64,000 nt of DNA from Chiua virens (taxonomy: Eukaryota > Basidiomycota > Agaricomycetes > Boletales > Boletaceae): positions 2,356,001 through 2,420,000 of the forward strand of contig JAHNUO010000003.1 of the NCBI GenBank assembly GCA_019787685.1. The letters are read 5' to 3'. Within the stretch, counting starts at the first letter, position 1. Every line of letters begins with the position of its first letter. The position numbers and the translations under genes were made by a program. The notes below the pieces were generated by a model. That model saw nothing but the letters and a program-made list of their open reading frames with translations. It was not told where the DNA came from and did no database searches. This document shows positions 50,084-58,689 of this stretch, piece by piece.

Positions 50084-51234
50084 TTCTTTTCGGTTTCATA
50101 TTTGTCATAATAATACGCCTGTACTTCTTCAGGAGTCATTCCACGGATCGCCACAAAGGGGTCCTTATCCGGGACTGAAGAAGCGGAAGCCTTAGGGGTT
50201 TCCTTTTGAGATGTGGATCTCGCTTTTCGAGTTTTGCCACATGAGGCCTTGTGGTTGCCGGCGTAGAATTTGCATTCCGGGCACTGCACTTTGGGTTTAG
50301 GGCATTCCCTTGGGATATGTCCCTTCTCTCCACAGTTGAAGCATTTATTATTGGGGTTGACCTTCTTTTGGCCAATTGCCCTTACTTCTTTACCGGTGAA
50401 CCAGCCATCTTCATCTTGTTCATATGTTACGGCTCCTATGTCCATTGCATTAGGGTCCTTTTGTTTCCAACTCCTTTCTCCTCAGACATAGTTGATCGAT
50501 TCGAAGGAGTTACCTGCCGTGCGAATTGCGGCAAGGTATTTGATAACTGCTTGGTTGCAGTCATCAATGTAGGATGGATGTTTTGGGTTCATATAGATCG
50601 GATCATTCGGATCTTGCCGTTGTCCATCTTTGAAGATTTGGAATATGATGCTTCTGGCGGTGTTTGTTTCCAGAAGTCTTATGGCATGTGTGGGATCAAT
50701 CTGAGCTTGTTGCCACAGATTTTCCCAGTGGACTATGAAGTCTTCGACCCTCATGTTACCTTGTTTCAGGTTTTCCAATTGGGTACGAGCCCAGTCCACC
50801 TTGTTGTTTTGTCGGAACATTCCTTCTATGTCCACGACTAATTGTGCCCATGTGAGTTTAGAACCTTGAGCTAATCTTGTCTCGGCGAATTGCGAGCTTT
50901 TTGCTCCTTTGAGACGTGAGAGTACGGCGAGTACTGCATGGTGTGAGTCAGGGGCGATAGCCCTTTGATTAATGTCGAGCCATCCTTTCATCTTGGCCCA
51001 CCATTCTTCGAATTTGGCTTGATCTCCGTCGTAGAGACCGGGGTCTGCGAATATTTCGACTTTAGATGAAGAGGTTGCTGGTGCGATTGCTCCAGCATTT
51101 ATTTTATTTTCCAGGGTCGCAACTACATTTGTCAATTCTTGGACCAGCCAAGCCAATGCCGTGAGACGATCCCCATCGGTCAGCGATTGGTTGTTTAGAT
51201 CTTTAAGGGCGGTGGCGTAGGTGTATCCTGACAT
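50062..51234 (-). CDS. Gag: capsid and nucleocapsid
   Basis: ATG at 51234. The capsid-like part (KFEEWWAKMKGWLD, then VEDFIVHWENLWQQA) fits the Ty3/gypsy gag fold. A single in-frame TGA at 50484-50482 lies between it and the nucleocapsid, which continues in the same frame (DPNAMDIGAV) with a CCHC knuckle CFNCGEKGHIPREC and a second Cys pair. It ends at 50062 in a Lys/Gly-rich tail. The TGA could be a CGA mutation or a readthrough point; both frames flanking it look intact. Confidence 0.85.
50077..50083 (-). promoter_or_regulatory. Candidate -1 ribosomal frameshift site (GGGAAAA)
   Basis: In the gag frame the codons are AAG GGA AAA, giving the slippery form G GGA AAA. A -1 slip continues directly into the pol frame, which is open from here and has no ATG of its own. 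The gag stop is 15 nt downstream. Confidence 0.65.
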
Positions 51235-51236
51235 GT

Positions 51237-51506
51237 TTAGTTATCGGTTTGGTTATCCCAATCTCCTGCGTTTACTGGCGCGTTCCAAGGACCGGCGGTG
51301 TTGTTAATAACAGGGGGTGCCTGGTACTGGTAGTCCTGTTGTTCGTAGGGCGCGTAGAGGGCAAAGATGACCGTGTATTCGTTGAATTGGATCCTGAAGT
51401 TTAAGGATCTTTGGTAATCGATAAGATTCTTCGAGACTTGATAGAATACGAAAAGGATGGTAAGGAAGATTACAAAGATTGCTGCAAATACGAAGTAAGC
51501 AAGCAT
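51237..51506 (-). CDS. Pre-gag ORF B, small membrane protein
   Basis: Eighty-nine codons. It begins with an N-terminal hydrophobic helix (AYFVFAAIFVIFLTILFVFY) and ends with an acidic, Asn/Gln-rich tail. Its ATG directly follows the TAG of the upstream frame, and its TAA is two bases from the gag ATG (TAAACATG), an arrangement that suits termination-reinitiation. No family recognised. Such an ORF upstream of gag is not part of the standard Ty3/gypsy plan. Confidence 0.5.
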   Translation of the reverse strand: MLAYFVFAAIFVIFLTILFVFYQVSKNLIDYQRSLNFRIQFNEYTVIFALYAPYEQQDYQYQAPPVINNTAGPWNAPVNAGDWDNQTDN

Positions 51507-52109
51507 CTACTGAATGTATCTCCTAGGTGTTTTAAGGGTGTTTCGAGGTCTAAAGTATGGACGCTCGAGGTTGTCGTACTGAGAGTAGGGACGAATTCGA
51601 GAAGGTACTCGGTTAGCTTTGTAGCATCTAAGTATTCTTTTCCTTTCTATCTCTGTACGTGCGTTTCTCCTTTCAATCTCTCTGGGTGGGAGCCAGTCGT
51701 TAGGGTCTCCTAAACTTTCTTCAGAGGGCTCTCTTAATGGAGCAGGAGGGAATGGGGACGGTTCTCTTTTGGGAATAGGAGCGGGAAAGTATTCGCGCTT
51801 AACCTCTACTTCCTCAGTGGGATACCATAATTCCGGGCTGTCAGACCGGGTTGACTCTCTGGTGGTTGAGTAGTCTGGGAGCAATGAATTGTCTCCTAAA
51901 AAGTGGCCTAATAAGGCGTGGAATATCTCTGTGTCGGTTCGGTCTTCGGGATCTAGATCCTCTAGAGCGACAACTTCTGCGAGGTAGGCGGCGTCGAAGA
52001 CGTAAGGTTCGTCAACGAGATCAGGGTAAGCTTCCTGAGCGGCGGCGATGGCAGAGAGAGGTAAATGGGACACTATTTTTTGTGGTCTCAGTAAAGAGGA
52101 CAATGAGCG
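51507..52109 (-). other. Pre-gag open frame A, no AUG
   Basis: About 200 codons free of stops and without any Met, acidic at first (VFDAAYLAEVVALEDLDPED), then Pro/Glu/Arg-rich. It is in the same frame as ORF B, separated only by a TAG that could come from CAG. Translation would need a non-AUG start or splicing (a GTAAGT lies at about 52203-52208). It may instead be a long structured leader. Confidence 0.35.
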
Positions 52110-52293
52110 TCAAGGGGTGCGCTATCGACTTCTGCGCTATGTGGACCTTTGGTCTCGAGCAGCTTGTGAAGAGGATATAATCTTCCGTTCAAAGGGTTGC
52201 GACTTACTCTGTGCGCTTGTTCCTCTTGTTTAGTGGTAAGACGGCTACGACGAGGTCGAGGGACTTGACAGTAGTATCGACGGCGAAGAAAGC

Positions 52294-52304
52294 AACAAAG
52301 TTCT
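52294..52304 (-). promoter_or_regulatory. Self-primer binding site
   Basis: The sense sequence AGAACTTTGTT begins 2 nt after the 5' LTR. It is exactly complementary to AACAAAGTTCT at 52405-52395, the predicted first 11 nt of the transcript. The match is 11 bp and stops at mismatches on both sides. Confidence 0.7.
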
Positions 52305-52306
52305 AA

Positions 52307-52737
52307 TGAAACAACCTAGAACAAATCTAGACTGTGAAGTGTAGTGAATGAAGTGAGAGGGGGTTCAGTCCAGATGAGAGGCGAAAACTCCAAGAGAACT
52401 TTGTTAGAGTCCTCTGGCTGTCATTCATGGGGTTTATATACTACATGGATATCGGAGTTCTAATCTGAGTATGAACTACGTAGATAAGGATAATGTATCC
52501 TATTGGATGATAAGGTGTGAATCGATATGAGTCATAGATAAGGGCATAGCCTTGCACTGCCGATGATGAGTCAGTGATAAGGGAAATGAAAAGATAAGAG
52601 GCATGTGTTGATGGTTGCTGTGTTATTGTGGCAGCCAATCGGATATGATCCTTTGGACAGCCTTGACATGAGGCGTGTATCTTTAGAATAGATTGAATGT
52701 AGGAGTTGAGAAGTGAGGAAAAGTCGATATCGTAACA
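52307..52737 (-). repeat. 5' LTR
   Basis: 431 bp, reads the same as the 3' LTR. Carries the promoter of the element. Confidence 0.95.
52405..52440 (-). promoter_or_regulatory. LTR promoter: TATA box and predicted transcription start
   Basis: TATATAAA in the sense strand at 52440-52433. The base at 52405 lies 35 nt downstream, where AACAAAGTTCT begins. The start is inferred from TATA spacing and the self-primer match. Confidence 0.6.
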
Positions 52738-52845
52738 CTTAGAGTCCTGTGCGAATCAGTATCAACGGTTTTTAATGTGTAGAGTCTCACATATAGCGGT
52801 TGTTGCCAGTGACCCCGGGCCCCGTCTTTCTTCGGGCAGCGCATT

Positions 52846-53154
52846 TTACTCCAAGTCATGCCAGTTACATACAACATCATGATACAAACCGTGCAACACA
52901 AGGCAAACCAGACAGATCACCTCCACATCACTGTTGACTGTGTGTCTCGTTCTGATTACGGCCCGGGTCAATTCGCAAGTACCACTAACTCCACCCACAT
53001 GTAGCTCTTCTTGCCGACATACGTCGTGCAAGCATTCCATTAGAGTATGCAGATGCTCTCGTGGCCACAATCCGTCTTCGTGCAAATTATCCAAACCAAG
53101 CTCTCGGAGGTATTTTTCCCACCTCTCGTGTCGTAGCACGGAGCACATTCTCAC
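52846..53154 (-). other. Open frame of unknown nature
   Basis: A frame with protein-like composition (LRELGLDNLHEDGLWPREHL) but no ATG at a useful place and no known domain. It could be an exon or remnant of a gene cut by the retrotransposon. Low confidence. Confidence 0.2.
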
Positions 53155-53200
53155 TCATAGCTCCTGACCAGCTCGGTATCCACTTATTCCCCCGTGGAAT

Positions 53201-53525
53201 ATGAACATGACTGTGCCGTCTGGCCACGAGCTCATACAATATAATGGATTCACATATGTCCAACCCAGTGTATCATATACCTGCTCCCAATGCTACATCG
53301 TCACTCGCGGGAAGGTTGTTGGTATATTCATACGTTGGTGAGTCTCCGTGCTTCTTACCAGGTTCAAGGATCTGATTTATGCCTAGGATCAATACAGCAC
53401 CTTTCGTCCTTGGTGTCAGTGGAGCTGTCTTCGAGAAGGTTGAATCAGTGGAAATGGGTTGCTACCTCATGTTGGACGCCATTGATAGCAACACTGTCAT
53501 GTATATTGACCAACAGATTTCATAG
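53201..53525 (+). CDS. Small protein with viroplasmin/RNase H1 N-terminal-like domain
   Basis: Two exons, 53201-53337 and 53387-53525, 91 residues; the 49-bp intron joins GIFIRW to INTAPFVLGVSGAVF in frame. The core CYIVTRGKVVGIF and the GVSGAVFEK block follow the pattern of the viroplasmin-like fold (YxVxxGxxxGIFxxW, then VxGxxxAxxxxF), which binds RNA/DNA hybrids at the N-terminus of RNase H1 and of caulimovirus inclusion protein. No RNase H catalytic domain follows, so it would be a stand-alone binding module. The gene lies inside the candidate KDZ unit on the opposite strand to the transposase. Assignment is from the motif pattern only. Confidence 0.5.
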
Positions 53526-53949
53526 TTACGCATTGATATCAATTTGTTTCCTCCTCCACACCGCCTACTGAGTGAATCCGGGATGCTGGATCAAAATACA
53601 TCCAAAATACCAGCGTGTTGCTGATAGTATAGACTACTAGTATGCGCATCTAGTTGACCCGGAGCTTCCTACACGCATGTGTTCGGTATACCCAATGTAT
53701 TCCTTGCAAAGACAGAGACCAAATGATTGTTCTTAGGTGTGACAAAGTGTGAGTAACGTGTACTAGAAGTAAATCTCCTATGATGTGGACGCGCACAAAA
53801 TATCCTGAAACTACACCACGCATCAGTACGGCCACTTACCTCCCAACCTTATTCTCCCATTTCGCACCGACACCAACTCACTCAAACTCGTGCCTTTCAA
53901 GTTACATCTGCTGGTTCCCATTGGCAATTCACAACTACGACTCGGCCTA
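53526..53949. other. Intergenic region
   Basis: Short spacer between two plus-strand genes; no coding feature. Confidence 0.45.
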
Positions 53950-54831
53950 ATGGGAAGACCAAAGCTATACATCACTCCCGAAGAGAGGATAATGGCTGCT
54001 CGTTCATACCGAGCAAAATATTATGATAGGTGTGTCTTTACATTCCTATGTTCAAGCTTCTGCTAACAGCTTATTCACGTTTCAGAAATCGGGACGTGAT
54101 CAACAAGAAGCTTGCAGAAAAGCGTAAAAAGCACAAGTCACCAAACGACGCAGTGAGCTTGAAATCCTCTCTCCATAATCCAATCGGCTCATATGCCATT
54201 ACTCACAGGGAGCCAGACGCACAGTACAACCCACCCAGATCATTGGGGAACCTACATCAAAAAATCAGATGTTGCTGCGCCGGTATGTGCAACATCATTA
54301 TCACGATGTTCTATCAATTTTGTTCCATCTTATTCTTATATTCAACTTGTCAAGCGCTGGGCGGCCAAGGAGCAGCCCCAAAAATGATCAACCAACTCAC
54401 TCAAGTTCATCAGTCAAGTATTCGTAAGTCCCTATTGCTGTACTTGCACACCGTTGAACTAATCAACATACATACTTAGTGATTCGGAGACTAGTATTGA
54501 GGTAGCACTCAAAGAGATCATTGGGAAGTCATCTCGTGCGCAGATGGACGCTCTCTGTCAGCGTTTCATGGCTTCGGGGGACTATCACGAGATTTCTCAC
54601 ACTCACGACCTAGTCCAGGCGCTCGATAAACGCGTTCAAGGTTTATCATCTCACAGGTGGTCGGAAAGCGGGACTGATGTCCCTGAAAGTCCAATTTCCC
54701 AGGCGATTCGAACTGTCATTAATGTTTTGGAGGACCTTCTATTGAATGCCATGGAAGGTAATAATCTGAGCGAGTTCAGACAAAACCACCGCCTATTGTA
54801 CCAAGTTGCTCCTGACGTTATGTTACCATAG
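53950..54831 (+). CDS. Unknown protein with basic N-terminal MGRPKLY motif
   Basis: Four exons: 53950-54029, 54086-54152, 54209-54423 and 54480-54831, 237 residues; all three introns are 56 bp and all splice sites are standard. The N-terminus MGRPKLYITPEERIMAARSY then RNRDVINKKLAEKRKKHK is a basic, helical segment of the type found in many Agaricomycete proteins of unknown role, and may bind DNA or RNA. The middle is low complexity; the C-terminal exon encodes a helical region (AQMDALCQRFMASGDYHEIS and VINVLEDLLLNAMEGN). It lies within the candidate KDZ unit. No function assigned. Confidence 0.65.
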
Positions 54832-55009
54832 AATTTGATGCAACGAAGGACAACTTGAAATGAACATCGTTACGCAGCCAACCAATCAACATTGGACACG
54901 AGAATCACATCATCCGATCAGAGGTTTGGGATTCACTCTGAGAGGTTAGTTTATTGCTGAAAACGTCCTAGGTCTTATGTGCTCGTGTTGACATAACATC
55001 TCGTCTTCG

Positions 55010-55545
55010 CAAGATCTTAATCAGATTGGCATGGTCATGGTCAGTTCGGATCGGCATTGTCATAGTCATTTCGGATTGGCATTATCGTGGTCAATTTGGA
55101 TCGGCGTTATCATGATCAGTAAGTAATGTGTCTGATTTATTGTTGGGAATTGTTGAAAGAAATCAAGTGAGCCAGCTATGTCGTTTCCATGCCGAGAGAT
55201 TGGTTTCTTGCCAAACAGATCCTAGGTCCTTTATAATCACGGTAGGCATGGATCCTTCTCAATCTCCCATTGGGCATACGTTGAATTAACGTGCCATCTC
55301 GTTCAGCGCATTTTCATGGTCATTTCGGATTGCTGTTATTGTGGTCAGTTCGGATCGGCGTTATCATGGTCAGTAAAGAATGCGTCCGATTTATTGTTGG
55401 GAATTGTTGAAAGAAATCAAGTGAGCCAGTTATGTCGTTTCCATTCCGAGAGATTGGTTTCTTGCCAAACAGATCCTAGGTCCCTTATAATCACGGTAGG
55501 TGTGGTCCCTTCTCCAATGGTTATACTTTCAATTAACATGCTATC
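55010..55545. repeat. 254-bp tandem duplication with internal 25-bp repeats
   Basis: The block with TTGTTGGGAATTGTTGAAAG and GGTTTCTTGCCAAACAGATC occurs twice, 254 bp apart (55141 and 55395). Its upstream part is itself made of 25-bp units related to GATCGGCATTGTCATAGTCA. Confidence 0.8.
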
Positions 55546-55810
55546 TCTTTCAGTCCTACCCAACACGTTCAACTTGTGACCATACGTGTTGTTCTTGCCA
55601 CCCTACGCATCGTCCTTCTACGCATCGCCCTTCACCCTACGCTGCTACGCGTCGTCTTTGTTATTCTACGTGTCATTCTTCACCCTACTTGATTGGCACA
55701 TCCTCTATAGGCGCTCGAAACTCAATTGTCCCACTACGAAAAGTGGCCTACTAAGAAAATGTAAGAATTCAGAGCACCTCACATAATGAACAAATCTTAC
55801 ATCAGAATAG

Positions 55811-58208
55811 ATGCCAACAGAATGGATGACGAGGGAGCAGAAGGCTTTCCTCATTGAGGAACTCCCTGCCTTCAAGAAAATCGGTGGTCGTCGATATGCC
55901 CTGCAGTGGCCTGACCTTTATAACCGTTGGTTCCAGAAGTGGCCAGAGTGCCCGCTGGCGCTACCAAATGTTCCGGTAGATGCAACGCTAACTCAAGAGC
56001 AAGGTGACATCCTTGCCAAGGCTATTGAACGACGCCAGGCACAGCTTCGCCGCTGGTTGCAATGGCGCTCCGGGTGGTACGCTAACCGTGCTGCTAACAA
56101 TAAGACCATGAAGATTATCGACCATCTTGTGAAGCCAAAGACTCGCGCCAAGAGGCCATGGGAGACCTACTCAAAAATCTATTACTCGACACGCGTTCAA
56201 CCAAAAATCAAAAGCGGTATGGCTATTGCTGACGTTACCCGAAAGATTCGCGAGTCGTACGACAACGAGTCGCCCAAGATCAAAGAGGAGATACGGAAAA
56301 TCATGGCAGAGCACAAAAAGGCCAAGAAGAAGCGACCCGGAGGAAAGGCCAGTACGAACGAAGCTAAACAAGGGGACAGAGAATCTCAGGCTGGGACTGA
56401 TGCGGGCAACGGCGACGATGACGACGACGACGACGACGATGATCCACTATCACGTCGCACGTGAGTCCTGCAGATCATAACATTTCTACTAACTAATGGT
56501 ATTACCGTCAGTTACATTGAGCAGTGCGGTCCCGCTCTTCAACGCATCCTTGAGCACTTCAGCAGCCAGACCGGTGGATGGCATTTTAGTGTCTTGATGG
56601 GGGGGCCCGATCCTTTGGACACTATGGGCAATCTCATTACGAGGTCAGCGCTTTAAATTTAGTGCTAACTGTTATTACTCATTTTAAGTCGCTCAGTCTT
56701 CACGTCGGGAAGACAAACGATGGTCGCGACTTCTCCCATGTCTACACTGACTTCGACACGGTGGTTGTAGCAGGGTATGGCGAGTACTTGGGGAAAGCTT
56801 TAAGTGAGTCTACGTCTACCCCACATAATAGTGATCATTCACCCATCATTGCTACTCAGACAATACATCCTCTCCACCCATGCGGTTACCTAGTGCCAAC
56901 AATGGAGTTGATGGAGACGGAATCGATGGAGGAGATGGAATCGATGGAGACAATGAAATGGGCGATGGTGAAGAAAAGGATAATCAAGGCCACGATGACG
57001 ACGACGACGGTGAAGGGGAAGAAGAAGCTATGGCACAGGTGACAACAAAAGTCGTTGATGGAGGAGAGGCTGACCATTCAGATGGAATTTATACCTCTGC
57101 TCCCCCTCTGATGACGCCACTTCATCTTGCAAGCTCCCCCACTTCTTCCATGCTCCCGACCGCTCATCTTGCAAACTCGGCCCTTTCCGTGACACCGTCC
57201 ACCATGCATCTTGCATGCCCGTCCATTTCTTCTGTGCTCCCGACCTTTCATTTTGCAAACTCGGCCCTTTCCATGACACCACCGACCGTGCATCTTGCAA
57301 ACTCAGTCATTTCCGTGACACCACCGGCCACATATCTTGCAAACTCGTGTGGATCTACCACACCACCGGCCACTCCTCTTGCAAGTTCACCCATTCCTAC
57401 GGTACCACCAGCCACTCATCCTGCAAGTTCGGCCGTTTCTGTCGTATCGCCAACCACTCATTTTGCAAGCTCGCCTGATTCGGTTCCCGTGGATCCTGCA
57501 ATACTGGCTGGTTTTGCATCAACTATCCCAGAACTTGCACCGTACTCTGGTTACCTTGATGCGACACAAAATACCACAGCCTCATCCACTGACGTAACAC
57601 AATTCATCCAACCGGATCCATTCAGTGGCTACTTCTCGGCCATGCTCAACAATCCTTCGCTAGAGTCTATTCTCAATGACCACTGGCCGGGAGCATCGGC
57701 GGGCACAGGAATTGGTGCGGATCAGCCTGTGACGTACAGCAATCAAGGCCTCATTTTCAATGATACGCATGGCGCTCAAATACCAGGCTATTTGGCGACT
57801 CACGTGAGCATGTCCGGATTCGTCACCACACCAATAGAACCATCACACCCTCTGTCCCCATTACATCCAAGCTCAGCACCCAACCCTCCCCAAATAGGAT
57901 GTCTTCCACTGACTCAGGACGCCATCACTGACGGTACTCCAGTTTCACCCGGACGGTTGAAACGAAAGTCGATGCCCTCTCAGCGTGCGCAGTGTGACAA
58001 TGCCATCGGCGAGTCTTTCGCTAAAGAGAACCACGTCCTGCCAACGGAAATCAACGGTTTGAAGAACGCGAAAGTCAAACAAGGGAAGAAGAGTTCACAG
58101 CATCCTTCTGATCATAGGTCGCCGAAAAAGAGGTCAATGAGGAAGAGCAAACAGCCGGCCAACGCTGTCGAGAACAATGCCGATTCAGCACCACCGAAGA
58201 ACAAGTAA
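55811..58208 (+). CDS. Large acidic protein of unknown function with a 14-residue tandem repeat
   Basis: Four exons: 55811-56460, 56512-56643, 56697-56803 and 56860-58208, 745 residues; introns of 51, 53 and 56 bp hold the frame. The N-terminus WMTREQKAFLIEELPAFKK and a WLQWRSGWY block are helical, followed by a basic stretch and an Asp run. The short middle exons encode GGWHFSVLMGGPDPLD and SLHVGKTNDGRDF, a pair seen in an Agaricomycete family of unknown function. The last exon is acidic, then carries nine 14-residue repeats built on HLANS and VTPPAT, and ends in a Lys/Arg-rich tail (SPKKRSMRKSKQ), a likely nuclear signal. A GTAAGT at the stop could add a further exon. Lies in the candidate KDZ unit. 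Confidence 0.65.
57126..57475 (+). repeat. 42-bp coding minisatellite with CTTGCAA cores
   Basis: Nine units with an exact 42-bp period starting at 57126 (next at 57168). Each holds a form of CATCTTGCAAAC or CATCTTGCAAGC, translated HLANS or HLASS. The period is a multiple of three, so the frame is kept. Confidence 0.85.
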
Positions 58209-58279
58209 GTTGTTCAGCCCCCTTCATCATGTCCATTGCTCACTCAGGGAAAAAGGAAACACAAGGTTTAGACTTCGTG

Positions 58280-58490
58280 TGGATGTCCCACCTGCTTGTG
58301 ATGTAACTACAGATACCCGTTTGTGACATAGTTGCAATTGATTTGTGCTACGGAGTATACAGTACAGTGGCCATTGTCTCCTGCTTGTGATGTAGCTACG
58401 GATACCCTCTGTTTTAGATGTAGTTACAATTGTTTTATGCCAGTACAACATATCGTTCCCTGCTTGTGACGAAGCTACGGATCTGTGTTA
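58280..58490. repeat. Short minisatellite 3' of the acidic-protein gene
   Basis: Three copies of CCTGCTTGTGATGTAACTAC-like sequence at about 58287, 58379 and 58460, roughly 80-90 bp apart. Confidence 0.7.
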
Positions 58491-58689
58491 TATCAACATC
58501 GTGTCACTATCCTATAACTGCGTGCCACTGAGCGAAAGAAATCAATATGTTAGCGACAGCAAAGCGGGAGTGATATGGAAGAAAGTAGGACTTAAATGCT
58601 GGCCAGAAAGTGAGTCATATCGACGACAGACAGTGTGGGATCCGACAAAACGTATGGTAGCGAGGACAAGGCGTCGGATGGTATGGTTG

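Larger units (their letters stand above)
45844..52737 (-). mobile_element. Ty3/gypsy chromovirus LTR retrotransposon, 6,894 bp
   Basis: Minus-strand element. Two 431-bp LTRs, apparently identical on reading, begin TGTTACGAT and end TTGTTTCA in the sense direction. They are flanked by the 5-bp duplication CTTAG (45839-45843 and 52738-52742). Internal order: self-priming site, AUG-poor leader with two extra frames, gag with zinc knuckle, pol (protease, RT, RNase H, integrase, chromodomain), polypurine tract. Identical LTRs mean a recent insertion. It sits 35 bp from a CTTGCAAG motif, upstream of the KDZ gene. Two in-frame TGA codons interrupt gag and pol. Confidence 0.95.

Noticed and set aside
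54193..54387. Alternative frame in exon 3 of the MGRPKLY gene
   Set aside because: A different frame is the one that connects all four exons through standard splice sites.
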